From the NCBI RefSeq assembly GCF_022662375.1, contig NZ_JAKNQL010000012.1, forward strand, positions 160,080-224,079: a stretch of 64,000 nt of DNA. The letters run 5' to 3'. The number at the start of each line of letters is the position of its first letter. Within the stretch, counting starts at the first letter, position 1. This stretch comes from Pseudomonas sp. CROZ-RG-20F-R04-15. Its GTDB lineage: Bacteria > Pseudomonadota > Gammaproteobacteria > Pseudomonadales > Pseudomonadaceae. A model generated the notes under the pieces. That model was not told the origin of the DNA. It saw nothing but the letters and a program-made list of their open reading frames with translations, and did not search any database. The position numbers were made by a program, and so were the translations under genes. This document shows, one piece after another, positions 18,142 to 26,721 of the stretch.

Positions 18142-20031
18142 ATGAACAAAAATCTGCGCTTCAGCCATAAAATTTTGCTTGCCGCCGCCCTCATCGTCAT
18201 CGCTGCCTTCGCCTCGTTTACCTTGTACAACGACTGGCTACAGCGCAATGCGATCCGCGATGACCTGAACAACTATCTCAACGAGATGGGCGAAGTCACC
18301 GCCGGCAATATTCAGACCTGGCTTAGCGGCCGTATTCTGCTGGTCGAGAACGCTGCCCAGAACATTGCCATCAATCCCGAACCTGCCAACGTCGCGAGCC
18401 TGCTGGAACAGAAAACCCTGACCTCGACGTTCATGGCCACCTATCTGGGCGATGCCACCGGGCACTTCACCATCCGCCCGGACACGAAGATGCCGGACGG
18501 TTTCGATCCGCGCGTGCGCCCTTGGTATAAAGGTGCCGAGAGCAGCAGCACCTCGACCCTGACCGAACCGTACATCGACGCCGCCACCGGCCAGTTGATC
18601 ATCTCCATCGCCACCGCGTCGAAAAAGGCCGGCCAGAGCGTCGGTGTGGTGGGCGGTGACCTGAGTCTGCAATCGCTGGTCGACACCCTCGCCGCTCGGG
18701 ATTTCGACGGCATGGGTTATGTGTTCCTGGTCAGCGCCGACGGCAAGATCCTCGTCCACCCGGACAAGGCTCTGGTGATGAAATCCCTGAAAGAAGCCTA
18801 TCCGCAGGACACCCCGCGCATCAGCAGCGACTTCAGCGAAGTCACCGTCGACGGCAAGACCCGCATCGTCACCTTCGCGCCGATCAAAGGCCTGCCGTCG
18901 GTGAACTGGTACATCGGTCTGTCGGTGGACAAGGACAAGGCCTTTGCGATGCTCAGCCAGTTCCGCACTTCGGCGGTCATCGCCACAGTCATCGCGGTCG
19001 CGATCATCCTCGCGCTGCTCGGCATGCTGATCCGCATTCTGATCCAGCCGCTGCACGTCATGACTCGCGCCATGGAAGACATTGCCGACGGCGAAGGCGA
19101 CCTGACCAAACGCCTGACCATCGTTAACAACGATGAATTCGGCGTGCTGGGCACCGCATTCAACCGCTTCGTCGAGCGTATTCACGGCTCGATCCGCGAA
19201 GTGTCGTCGGCCACCGGGCAAGTCAACGAAGTCGCCCTGCGGGTGGTCGCTGCGTCGAACTCGTCGATGTACAACTCCGATCAACAAGCCTCGCGCACCA
19301 GCAGCGTTGCCGCCGCGATCAATCAGCTCGGCGCCACCGCGCAGGAAATCGCCCGCAACGCCGCACAGGCCTCGAATCAGGCCAGCGATGCGCGTGGTCT
19401 GGCTGAAGACGGCCAGCAAGTGGTGGATCGCAGCATTAAAGCGATGAATCAACTGTCGAGCATGCTCAGCGCATCGAGCAGCAACATCGAGTCGCTGAAC
19501 AGCAAGACCGTGAACATCGGCCAGATTCTTGAGGTGATCACCAGCATTTCCCAGCAGACCAACCTGCTGGCGCTCAACGCCGCGATTGAAGCGGCACGTG
19601 CCGGTGAGGCCGGCCGTGGTTTCGCCGTGGTGGCGGATGAAGTGCGCAACCTGGCGCACCGCACCCAGGAGTCGGCGCAGCAAGTGCAAACCATGATCGA
19701 GGAGCTGCAGGTCGGCGCCCGTGAATCGGTGAGCACCATGAGCGACAGCCAGCGCCACAGTCAGGACAGTGTCGAAATTGCCAACCTGGCCGGGGAGCGC
19801 TTGAACAGCGTAACGCAGCGCATTGGCGAGATCGACGGGATGAACCAGTCGGTGGCCACGGCGACGGAGGAGCAGACCGCTGTTGTGGAGTCGATCAACG
19901 TCGACATCACCGAGATCAATACGCTGAACCAGGAAGGTGTGGAGAACTTGCAGGCGACGCTGCGGGCGTGTTCGGATCTGGAGCAGCAGGCTTCGCGTCT
20001 GAAACAGCTTGTGGGTAGTTTCCGGATTTAA
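18142..20031 (+). CDS. Amino-acid chemoreceptor (dCache methyl-accepting protein, PctA type)
   Basis: A 629-aa chemoreceptor. It has a membrane helix at 10-30, a periplasmic dCache domain at about 35-275, a second helix at about 278-300, a HAMP domain and a signalling domain with the hairpin tip EVITSISQQTNLLALNAAIE followed by AARAGEAGRGFAVVADEVRN. The amino-acid-binding residues of the PctA group are present and in register: R126, W128, Y129 (RVRPWY), Y144 and D146 (PYID), D173 (VGGD). It should therefore mediate taxis to amino acids. From memory, pctA/pctB lie near purU in P. aeruginosa, matching this position. No FliA promoter was clear. Confidence 0.93.
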   Translation: MNKNLRFSHKILLAAALIVIAAFASFTLYNDWLQRNAIRDDLNNYLNEMGEVTAGNIQTWLSGRILLVENAAQNIAINPEPANVASLLEQKTLTSTFMATYLGDATGHFTIRPDTKMPDGFDPRVRPWYKGAESSSTSTLTEPYIDAATGQLIISIATASKKAGQSVGVVGGDLSLQSLVDTLAARDFDGMGYVFLVSADGKILVHPDKALVMKSLKEAYPQDTPRISSDFSEVTVDGKTRIVTFAPIKGLPSVNWYIGLSVDKDKAFAMLSQFRTSAVIATVIAVAIILALLGMLIRILIQPLHVMTRAMEDIADGEGDLTKRLTIVNNDEFGVLGTAFNRFVERIHGSIREVSSATGQVNEVALRVVAASNSSMYNSDQQASRTSSVAAAINQLGATAQEIARNAAQASNQASDARGLAEDGQQVVDRSIKAMNQLSSMLSASSSNIESLNSKTVNIGQILEVITSISQQTNLLALNAAIEAARAGEAGRGFAVVADEVRNLAHRTQESAQQVQTMIEELQVGARESVSTMSDSQRHSQDSVEIANLAGERLNSVTQRIGEIDGMNQSVATATEEQTAVVESINVDITEINTLNQEGVENLQATLRACSDLEQQASRLKQLVGSFRI

Positions 20032-20044
20032 GATCAAAAGCCTA

Positions 20045-20222
20045 CCCCCTCACCCCAGCCCTCTCCCCCAGGGGGGCGAGGGGAAAAGGGAGCCGATCTT
20101 CATGCTGTTCAAAACCTGAGTTCGACTGAAGACGTTCAGGTCGATGAATCAAGCCCAGACACCTCGGTCAGTCCCCTCTCCCTACGGGCGGTCCGACGTT
20201 TCGGGAGGGTTAGGGTGAGGGG
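20045..20222. mobile_element. MITE-like repeat, copy 1
   Basis: The element starts CCCCCTCACCCCAGCCCTCT and ends GGTTAGGGTGAGGGG, so its ends are inverted repeats. Its middle (GAGCCGATCTTCATGCTGTT..., then CTGAGTTCGACT) matches the reverse complement of the repeat unit in the copy at 57014-57269, and both copies share CTCGGTCAGTCCCCTCTCCC near one end. It encodes nothing. It sits directly after the chemoreceptor gene and fills most of the gap to the glycosyltransferase. Confidence 0.7.
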
Positions 20223-20328
20223 CTCTTCCGCTCTGAAGCTCTTCAGCCCCACCGCGCAATCCCGACCGAACATCTATTCCTGATAAAGGTCAACCAAGGG
20301 AGAACCACGCAGCGGAGGCTTGATCACC

Positions 20329-21441
20329 GTGCATATCGCCGACATCACCATGTTCTACGCCCCGGCCAGCGGTGGCGTGCGCACTTATCTGGATGCCAAA
20401 CATCGCCGGCTGGGAGTCAAACCCGGCATTCGTCACAGCCTGCTGATTCCCGGCGCGCACTTCGGTGAGCACGACGGCGTTTACACGGTCCCCGCCCCCG
20501 CCCTGCCCTTCGGCAAAGGTTATCGCTTCCCGCTGCGCCTCGCGCCTTGGCGAAATGTCCTGCAGAATTTGCAGCCCGATCTGATCGAAGTCGGCGACCC
20601 TTACCTGACAGCCTGGGCCGCGCTGGATGCGCGGCGACAACTGGATGTGCCGGTGATCGGTTTTTATCATTCGGACCTGCCGCTGCTGGTCGGCAATCGT
20701 ATGGGCCATTGGGTTACGCCGAATATCGAGGCGTATGTCACCCGGCTCTACGGCAACTTCGACCGAGTCCTGGCGCCAAGCCAGGTGATGGCTGACAAAC
20801 TCAGCGGACTGGGCGTGCGCAATGTCTTCGTGCAGCCCTTGGGCGTGGACCTGCAAACCTTTCACCCCGATGCCCACGACCGCAATCTGCGTGCTGAACT
20901 GGGCATCGCCGAAGACACACGCCTGCTGATTTTCGCTGGACGCGGCTCGAAAGAAAAAAACCTGCCAGTGCTGCTCAAGTGCATGAAACGCCTCGGCCCG
21001 CGTTATCACCTGCTGCTGGTCGGCTCATCGATGCCCGCCGTGGTGCCGGATAACGTCAGTGTGATCGATGAATTCTGTCCGGCCGCGCGAGTCGCGCAGT
21101 TGATGGCCAGTGCCGATGCGCTGGTGCATGCCGGCGATCAGGAAACCTTCGGACTGGTGATTCTTGAGGCCATGGCCTGCGGCATTCCCGTTGTCGCCGT
21201 GGCGGCGGGGGCCTTTGAAGAAATCGTCACGGAGTCCTGCGGCCTGCTCTGTGCGCCGAACAACCCGCAGGCGATGGCCAATGCCGTGCGCGAGCTGTTC
21301 AGTCGTGGTTGCGTGAGACTCGGCCAACAGGCGCGCAGGCATGTTGAGCAACATTACGCCTGGGATACGGTGGTCGACAGCCTGCTCAGTCACTATCACG
21401 CCGTCCTCGGCCACGCACTGCCACGGGTGGCCAATGGCTGA
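20329..21441 (+). CDS. GT4-family glycosyltransferase
   Basis: A 370-aa GT-B glycosyltransferase. The acceptor-side motif GGVRTYLDAKHRRLG is near the N-terminus. The donor-side E-x7-E motif (ETFGLVILEAMACGIPVVAV) is near residue 270 and FAGRGSKEKNLPVLL near 205. It probably transfers a sugar or similar group onto a lipid or phospholipid head. The start is set at the GTG at 20329, ten bases after GGAGG, giving MHIADITMFYAP; a TTG at 20320 is the alternative. It overlaps the next gene by eight bases and heads a three-gene operon. Confidence 0.85.
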   Translation: MHIADITMFYAPASGGVRTYLDAKHRRLGVKPGIRHSLLIPGAHFGEHDGVYTVPAPALPFGKGYRFPLRLAPWRNVLQNLQPDLIEVGDPYLTAWAALDARRQLDVPVIGFYHSDLPLLVGNRMGHWVTPNIEAYVTRLYGNFDRVLAPSQVMADKLSGLGVRNVFVQPLGVDLQTFHPDAHDRNLRAELGIAEDTRLLIFAGRGSKEKNLPVLLKCMKRLGPRYHLLLVGSSMPAVVPDNVSVIDEFCPAARVAQLMASADALVHAGDQETFGLVILEAMACGIPVVAVAAGAFEEIVTESCGLLCAPNNPQAMANAVRELFSRGCVRLGQQARRHVEQHYAWDTVVDSLLSHYHAVLGHALPRVANG

Positions 21442-22210
21442 GTCGGTGAATCACCCTGCCGTGTTGCTGGTGCTGCACGATGTGGCGCCCTCGACATGGG
21501 CGGATTACCAGCCGTTTGTCGAGGCCGTCGACGCAATGGGCCATGTGCCGATGACTTGGCTGGTGGTGCCGGACTTCCATCGACGCAACGCCCTGCAGTC
21601 TCACCCGACGTTTCGGCGAATGCTCGATGAGCGCATCGCCCGTGGCGATGAACTGGCTCTGCACGGCTATTTTCATGACGACCAGGAGCCCGGCCCGACG
21701 ACCCCGCGTGACTGGTTCATGCGCCGGATCTACACCCATGAAGGCGAGTTCTACGGTTTGCCCCATGAAACTGCCCTCGCCCGCCTGCGCGCTGGCATCG
21801 AGTTGTTTCAGCGCTGCGACTGGCCATTGCACGGCTTCGTCGCTCCGGCGTGGCTGATGAGCGACGGCACCCGGCAAGCCCTGCGCGAGCTTCCACTGAG
21901 CTACACCAGCGATCCAAAGCATCTTTATCGCTTACCGGACTTCACCGCCATCGACGCCCCCGGTCTGGTCTGGAGTGCCCGCAGCGCCTGGCGCCGTGGC
22001 TTGTCAAAAATAGTCAGTGAACAGCGCGAGCAGCGCTGGCGCCAGGCGCCGGTGATTCGGCTAGGCTTGCATCCGGTGGACATGCGCCATCGTTTCTCCC
22101 GTGATTACTGGTTGCACACCCTTGAACGATTGCTGGCGGAAGGACGCGTACCGATGACCAAAATGCACTGGCTCGCTCAACAGCGCGGTCTATTGGAACG
22201 CGCCGCATGA
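21434..22210 (+). CDS. DUF2334-type polysaccharide deacetylase-like protein
   Basis: A 258-aa protein of the NodB-like deacetylase superfamily: LLVLHDVAPSTW contains the metal-binding HD, and ELALHGYFHDD contains the H-x3-H type motif. PVIRLGLHPVDMR near the end carries a further conserved His. It probably deacetylates a sugar made by the neighbouring glycosyltransferase. The ATG at 21434 overlaps the upstream stop (ATGGCTGA), and its own stop overlaps the next start (ATGA), so the three proteins are translationally coupled. The upstream 31 codons of the open frame lie inside the glycosyltransferase gene and are rejected. Confidence 0.82.
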   Translation: MAESVNHPAVLLVLHDVAPSTWADYQPFVEAVDAMGHVPMTWLVVPDFHRRNALQSHPTFRRMLDERIARGDELALHGYFHDDQEPGPTTPRDWFMRRIYTHEGEFYGLPHETALARLRAGIELFQRCDWPLHGFVAPAWLMSDGTRQALRELPLSYTSDPKHLYRLPDFTAIDAPGLVWSARSAWRRGLSKIVSEQREQRWRQAPVIRLGLHPVDMRHRFSRDYWLHTLERLLAEGRVPMTKMHWLAQQRGLLERAA

Positions 22211-23205
22211 GTCGATGCATCCTGCTATTGATCGGCCTGCTCGCGGCCGTGCTGATTCCGGTTGTGCTCGGTGGCAGCGAAACCTGGGTGCGCCTGCAAA
22301 GCTTCCCGTTGCAATGTTTACTGGTGATGTTCGGCATGATCCTGCTGTGCTGGGGCATCAATACCCTGCGTTTGCGTTTGTTGCTCGGCGATCAACGTGA
22401 CCGCGTCACGCCGCTGAAAAGTCTGGGCGTGGTCATGGCCGCCGAATTCGCCTACTGCGCGACACCCGGTGGCAGTGGCGGGCCGCTGACAATCATGGCC
22501 CTGCTGGCCCGATCAGGTGTGCGCCCGGCGCGGGGCAGCGCGGTGTTTGCCATGGATCAGCTGAGCGACTTGCTGTTCTTTCTCTGCGCCCTGAGCGGGA
22601 TTCTGATTTATGCGCTGTTTCAGCATCTGAGCGATCGACTGGAGTGGCTGCTGACCGTCAGCGCCGTGTCGTTGTTTGGCGGTCTGTTCAGTTGCGTGCT
22701 GGTCGCGCGCTACCACCGCTCATTGATTCGACTGAGTGGGCGCCTGTTGGCAAGGGCCAGCGTCAAGGTCAGCACCCGGCGGCGCTGGGCGCGCAAGTTG
22801 CTGCACTTTCTCGCGGCTTTTACCGACACGCTGAAGTTGCCCTGGCAGACACTGGTCAAGGTTTTCGCCCTGACATGCGTGCATTGGCTGCTGCGCTACA
22901 GCGTGTTGTATCTGGCGGTACGCGGTCTGGGCGCAGACTTGCAGTGGGCCTGGAGTTTTCTGGTGCAGATGCTGTCACTGGGTGCCGGGCAATTCAGTCT
23001 GCTGCCGGGTGGCGCGGGGGCGGCGGAACTGACATCGGCGGCACTGTTGGCGCCGATGATCGGGAAATCCACCGCAGCGGCGGCGATTCTGATCTGGCGG
23101 GTGGTGACTTACTATTTCTATCTATTGGTGGGTGGCCCGGTGTTTCTATTGATGCTCGGGCGACCGTTGCTGAAGAAACTGATGAATGTCAGGCAGGCTT
23201 CTTAG
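22207..23205 (+). CDS. UPF0104 / LPG synthase TM-domain flippase-like membrane protein
   Basis: A 332-aa protein with about eight membrane segments, for example ILLLIGLLAAVLIPVVLG and LLVMFGMILLCWGINTL, plus the family motif region AEFAYCATPGGSGGPLTIMALL and SLLPGGAGAAELTSAALL. It resembles the membrane domain of MprF/AglD-type proteins, which translocate or modify lipid-linked products. With the two coupled upstream genes it probably flips or presents a glycolipid. Its 3' end overlaps by 17 bases the convergent small gene 23189-23365. Confidence 0.82.
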   Translation: MSRCILLLIGLLAAVLIPVVLGGSETWVRLQSFPLQCLLVMFGMILLCWGINTLRLRLLLGDQRDRVTPLKSLGVVMAAEFAYCATPGGSGGPLTIMALLARSGVRPARGSAVFAMDQLSDLLFFLCALSGILIYALFQHLSDRLEWLLTVSAVSLFGGLFSCVLVARYHRSLIRLSGRLLARASVKVSTRRRWARKLLHFLAAFTDTLKLPWQTLVKVFALTCVHWLLRYSVLYLAVRGLGADLQWAWSFLVQMLSLGAGQFSLLPGGAGAAELTSAALLAPMIGKSTAAAAILIWRVVTYYFYLLVGGPVFLLMLGRPLLKKLMNVRQAS

Positions 23206-23365
23206 GTTCGTCCCGATCCTCTTTGAGTTGTTCCCACAACTCGGCGGCGCCGGGAAACTCAGTGCCATCTTCCGGGCTCATGTCCTCCGGGTCATAACGG
23301 CTCAGGCAACCTTCACCGAGGGTTTCTGGGGCTTTGGATGTGGCTTTGTCCAGTGGATCGCTCAT
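23189..23365 (-). CDS. Small acidic protein, 58 aa
   Basis: The minus strand from the ATG at 23365 reads MSDPLDKATSKAPETLGEGC and ends EDRDEPKKPA. GAGGAAAA lies six to eight bases upstream, a strong ribosome binding site. It is acidic, without a signal or membrane segment, and matches no domain I know, though I recall similar short proteins in this place in other pseudomonads. It is downstream of purU but separated from it by a terminator, and its end overlaps the flippase gene convergently. Confidence 0.65.
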   Translation of the reverse strand: MSDPLDKATSKAPETLGEGCLSRYDPEDMSPEDGTEFPGAAELWEQLKEDRDEPKKPA

Positions 23366-23393
23366 GAACTTTTCCTCGGACTTGAATAAAAAA

Positions 23394-23419
23394 GGCCTGA
23401 GCGATTGAACGCCCAGGCC
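23394..23419 (-). terminator. Terminator of purU
   Basis: GGCCTG-a-GCG / CGC-c-CAGGCC pairs around a six-base loop, followed on the minus strand by T6. It lies between purU and the 58-aa gene. Confidence 0.8.
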
Positions 23420-23448
23420 CTGGTTTTTTCAAGCCTGCGTAGTTTGAA

Positions 23449-24297
23449 TCAGAACACCACAGTCTTGTTGCCATGCACCAGCACGCGGTCTTCGAGGTGG
23501 TAGCGCAGGCCACGAGCCAGCACCATCTTCTCGACGTCACGGCCGAAACGCACCATGTCTTCGATGCTGTCACTGTGGCTGACGCGGACCACGTCCTGCT
23601 CGATGATCGGGCCGGCGTCCAGCTCTTCGGTCACGTAGTGGCAGGTTGCGCCGATCAGCTTCACGCCACGCATGGAAGCCTGGTGATACGGCTTGGCGCC
23701 GACGAACGACGGCAGGAAGCTGTGGTGAATATTGATGACTTTGTGTGCGTATTCACGGCACATGTCCGGCGGCAGGATTTGCATGTAGCGCGCCAGCACC
23801 ACCACTTCAGCATCGTGCTGTTTGACCAGACGCGACACTTCGTCGAAGGCCGGTTGCTTGTCCTGTGGATTGACCGGGACGTGGTAATAAGGAATGCCGT
23901 GCCATTCGACCATGCTGCGCAGGTCGTCGTGGTTGGAAATCACGCAGGAAATTTCGCAGTCCAGCTCGTCGCTGTGCCAGCGGTGCAGCAAGTCAGCGAG
24001 GCAGTGGGATTCGCGGCTGGCCATCAGCACAACGCGCTTTTTCTGCTCGGTGTCGGTGATGCGCCAGTCCATCGAAAACTCTTCGGCGATCGGCGCAAAC
24101 TTCTCGCGCAACACTTCGATACCGAAAGGCAGCGAATCGGCACGAATTTCGTGACGCATGAAGAACCAGCCCACTTGATTGTCCGAGTGGTGGCTCGCTT
24201 CGGTGATCCAGCCGTTGTGGGCTGCCAGAAAATTACTGACTTTGGCAACAATGCCAACGCGGTCCGGGCAAGAAATCACCAGCCGAAAAGTGCGCAT
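23449..24297 (-). CDS. purU: Formyltetrahydrofolate deformylase
   Basis: A 282-aa PurU: an N-terminal ACT domain (MRTFRLVISCPDRVGIVAKV, residues 1-80) and a formyltransferase-like catalytic domain with NIHHSFLPSFVGAKPYHQA (catalytic His) and GATCHYVTEELDAGPII (catalytic Asp). It hydrolyses 10-formyl-THF to formate and THF, balancing one-carbon pools. The ATG at 24297 starts the similarity; 12 extra upstream codons are rejected. Pseudomonads usually have several purU copies; from the neighbours this is the one beside mvaT. Confidence 0.94.
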   Translation of the reverse strand: MRTFRLVISCPDRVGIVAKVSNFLAAHNGWITEASHHSDNQVGWFFMRHEIRADSLPFGIEVLREKFAPIAEEFSMDWRITDTEQKKRVVLMASRESHCLADLLHRWHSDELDCEISCVISNHDDLRSMVEWHGIPYYHVPVNPQDKQPAFDEVSRLVKQHDAEVVVLARYMQILPPDMCREYAHKVINIHHSFLPSFVGAKPYHQASMRGVKLIGATCHYVTEELDAGPIIEQDVVRVSHSDSIEDMVRFGRDVEKMVLARGLRYHLEDRVLVHGNKTVVF

Positions 24298-24634
24298 GAG
24301 GGGGAAACTCCAGAACTTCGCAAAGGCCGCCATTCTAGCGGCTGCGGGGGAAAACTGCAGTATTGATCAACACGGTTGCACGACAGGCCCGGCGCTACAG
24401 GTGCTTGATGGAGTAACCGTCAACCTGGCGCTGATCCTGCGGCATCGCTTGATCAGACAACTGTGAATATCTGTGATGACTGGATCACACTATTTAACTG
24501 AATATTCAATAGAACGCAGTTTCTCGTAACTAATTTAAATAAAAACCCCGGTTAAATGTTTACTTGATGAAACAGCCTGACTATTATTGCGGCACTGTCC
24601 CCCTGCCATCCCGCACTCTACTAAGGTAGTAATC
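24298..24634. other. AT-rich divergent region upstream of mvaT
   Basis: This 337-base gap lies between divergent purU and mvaT. The 150 bases before mvaT are markedly AT-rich (TATTTAACTGAATATTCAAT, AACTAATTTAAATAAAAA), the kind of DNA that MvaT-type xenogeneic silencers bind, so autoregulation is plausible. No gene is seen. Confidence 0.5.
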
Positions 24635-25012
24635 ATGTCCTTGATCAACGAATACCGCGCCACCGAAGAAGCTATCAAAGAGCTGCAAGCCCGTTTGAAG
24701 AACCTGTCCCAAGACGACAAACTGCAAACCGAGCTGGAATTCGAAGGCAAACTGCGCACCCTGATGGGCGAATACTCCAAGTCCCTGCGTGACATCATCG
24801 CGCTGCTGGACCCAGAGTCGAAAACCAAAGCACCACGCGGCGGCGCAGTAAAAACTACCGGTACCAAGCGTGCCCGCAAAGTTAAACAATACAAAAACCC
24901 GCACAACGGCGAAGTCATCGAAACCAAAGGTGGCAACCACAAAACTCTGAAAGAGTGGAAAGCCAAGTGGGGCGGTGACGTGGTGGAAGGCTGGGCTACC
25001 CTGCTGGGCTAA
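24635..25012 (+). CDS. mvaT: MvaT-family H-NS-like transcriptional regulator
   Basis: A 125-aa nucleoid protein. The N-terminal half is a coiled-coil oligomerisation region (MSLINEYRATEEAIKELQAR, residues 1-60). A basic linker (KTTGTKRARKVKQY) leads to the C-terminal DNA-binding fold with NPHNGEVIETKGGNHKTLKE and WGGDVVEGW. The RGN-like GGN loop inserts in the minor groove of AT-rich DNA. It silences horizontally acquired genes and would be a candidate repressor of the AT-richer accessory genes in this window. The start is the ATG at 24635; the longer frame from 24587 is rejected. TurA/MvaV paralogues are alternative names. Confidence 0.95.
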   Translation: MSLINEYRATEEAIKELQARLKNLSQDDKLQTELEFEGKLRTLMGEYSKSLRDIIALLDPESKTKAPRGGAVKTTGTKRARKVKQYKNPHNGEVIETKGGNHKTLKEWKAKWGGDVVEGWATLLG

Positions 25013-25050
25013 GCCGCAACGCCTTCGCAGAGCGATCCGCGAAAAAACAA

Positions 25051-25077
25051 ACGCCAGCGAATGCTGGCGTTTTTTTA
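25051..25077. terminator. Terminator between mvaT and sbcB (usable both ways)
   Basis: ACGCCAGC-gaat-GCTGGCGT is a perfect 8-bp stem with T7 on the right and an A-rich left flank. It serves mvaT and possibly the convergent sbcB. Confidence 0.92.
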
Positions 25078-25109
25078 TGCCCGGCATTTAAGCCCGGTCA
25101 TGTTCGATT

Positions 25110-26540
25110 TCAAAGATTCAAACGTTTGCGCAATGCCTGGACATAATTCTGCCATTCATTGAGCACCTCACTCTGCATCGGCGTGGCATTAATCGACCAT
25201 TGCTCGGCCGCCTCGGTAAAAGATTTCAAGGTATTCGGTGCGCCGAACTCAGGCGTGGACAAACGCTGCTGACAAAATATTCTCCAGCGCTCTTGCTCTT
25301 CGAAATTCAACGTCTCGGGAAAGTTACGTGCGCGATATCGAAAGAGTAATTCTGGCAAACGTTCGTCATCGAAAGGCCATTGCTCTTGCGCTAGTTGTGC
25401 CGGGTCGGCGCTCCTGACTTGCTCACATAGGCGCCGGTCGCGGTCGCCGATAAATCCGTCGTACAACTGTTGTTCGGGATCCTCGCTCGGCGTGAAATCT
25501 TCACTGGCATAAATTGTCGCAACTTTATCTTTCCAGACTTGTTGTGCGTCAGTTAGCCGCAGTGCTCGCTGCTGATACAGCGCCATGTCCAGACCCAGAC
25601 GCTGCTGATCCTGCTCACGCAAAACTGCAAGCGGCGCCACCACCGGGCAACGGTTGATGTGAATCAGCTTGAGCGGTACCGGCAACTCGCCTTCCAGCAA
25701 ATCATCACGACGCGTGTACAAACGCTGGCGCAGGGTCTGCGCGTCGAGATCCAGCAAACCCTGCGGGTCGAGGTGCAGGTCACAGACGATCAGCGCATTG
25801 CGGTTTTTCGGGTGCCATGCCAGTGGCAGCACCACGCCGACATAACTGCGCGCCGCCGAGAAACGCCCGGAAATATGCACCAGGGGCTGCAACAGGCGAA
25901 TCTGGTCCATGACTTTCTGCTTGCTGCGCAACTGAAACAGCCAGTCATACAGTTTCGGCTGTTTTTCGCGAATCAACCGCGCCAGCGCAATGGTGGCGCG
26001 CACGTCTGACAAGGCTTCGTGGGCGTGGCCATGATCGATATTGTTCGCCGCTGTGAGGCGTTCGAGCTTGAGCGTCACCCGGCCTTCGTCATCGGTCGGC
26101 CAGACCAGACCGTCAGGACGCAATGCATAGGCAGCGCGCACCACATCGATCAGATCCCAGCGACTGTTGCCGCCCTGCCACTCCCGGGCGTAAGGGTCGA
26201 AGAAGTTGCGATACAGGCTGTAACGGGTCATCTCGTCGTCGAAACGCAGGGTGTTGTAACCCGCGCCGCAGGTGCCGGGGGCGGCCAGCTGAGCGTGAAC
26301 CCGGGTCATGAAATCCGCCTCGCTCAAGCCCTTTTCGGCGAGCTGGCTTGGAGTAATGCCGGTAATCGCGCAAGCTGCCGGATGCGGCAGGATGTCTTCG
26401 CTGGGCTGACAGTAGAGATTCACCGGCTCGTCGATTTCATTGAGCGCATGGTCGGTGCGAATCCCGGCCACCTGCAACGGGCGGTCGTTGCGCGGATTGA
26501 TGCCAGTGGTTTCGTAGTCGTACCAGAAGATTGAAGTCAC
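25110..26540 (-). CDS. sbcB: Exodeoxyribonuclease I
   Basis: A 476-aa ExoI, the 3'-5' single-strand DNA exonuclease used in mismatch repair and recombination. DEDDh motifs are visible: IFWYDYETTGI (Asp, Glu) at the N-terminus and HGHAHEALSDVRATIALAR (His, Asp) near residue 185. The C-terminal half has the SH3-like and helical extension typical of ExoI. The GTG at 26540 is chosen because AGGAA lies nine bases upstream and the family starts there; the frame upstream to 26639 is not conserved-looking. Confidence 0.93.
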   Translation of the reverse strand: MTSIFWYDYETTGINPRNDRPLQVAGIRTDHALNEIDEPVNLYCQPSEDILPHPAACAITGITPSQLAEKGLSEADFMTRVHAQLAAPGTCGAGYNTLRFDDEMTRYSLYRNFFDPYAREWQGGNSRWDLIDVVRAAYALRPDGLVWPTDDEGRVTLKLERLTAANNIDHGHAHEALSDVRATIALARLIREKQPKLYDWLFQLRSKQKVMDQIRLLQPLVHISGRFSAARSYVGVVLPLAWHPKNRNALIVCDLHLDPQGLLDLDAQTLRQRLYTRRDDLLEGELPVPLKLIHINRCPVVAPLAVLREQDQQRLGLDMALYQQRALRLTDAQQVWKDKVATIYASEDFTPSEDPEQQLYDGFIGDRDRRLCEQVRSADPAQLAQEQWPFDDERLPELLFRYRARNFPETLNFEEQERWRIFCQQRLSTPEFGAPNTLKSFTEAAEQWSINATPMQSEVLNEWQNYVQALRKRLNL

Positions 26541-26721
26541 GGGCGGTTCCTGAACTGAAGATCGGCGAAGTCTAGGCGCTCGACCGCCGTCGCGGCCAGC
26601 CTTGAAACATTCAAACACCTTGCGGCGATCGCTGTGCAATACATAGTTATGTCGTTTTCCCCCGAGAGGCTGCTAGCATCGACCTCACTTGCACCCCGAA
26701 CAGGCGAACATCAGGTAGCCC

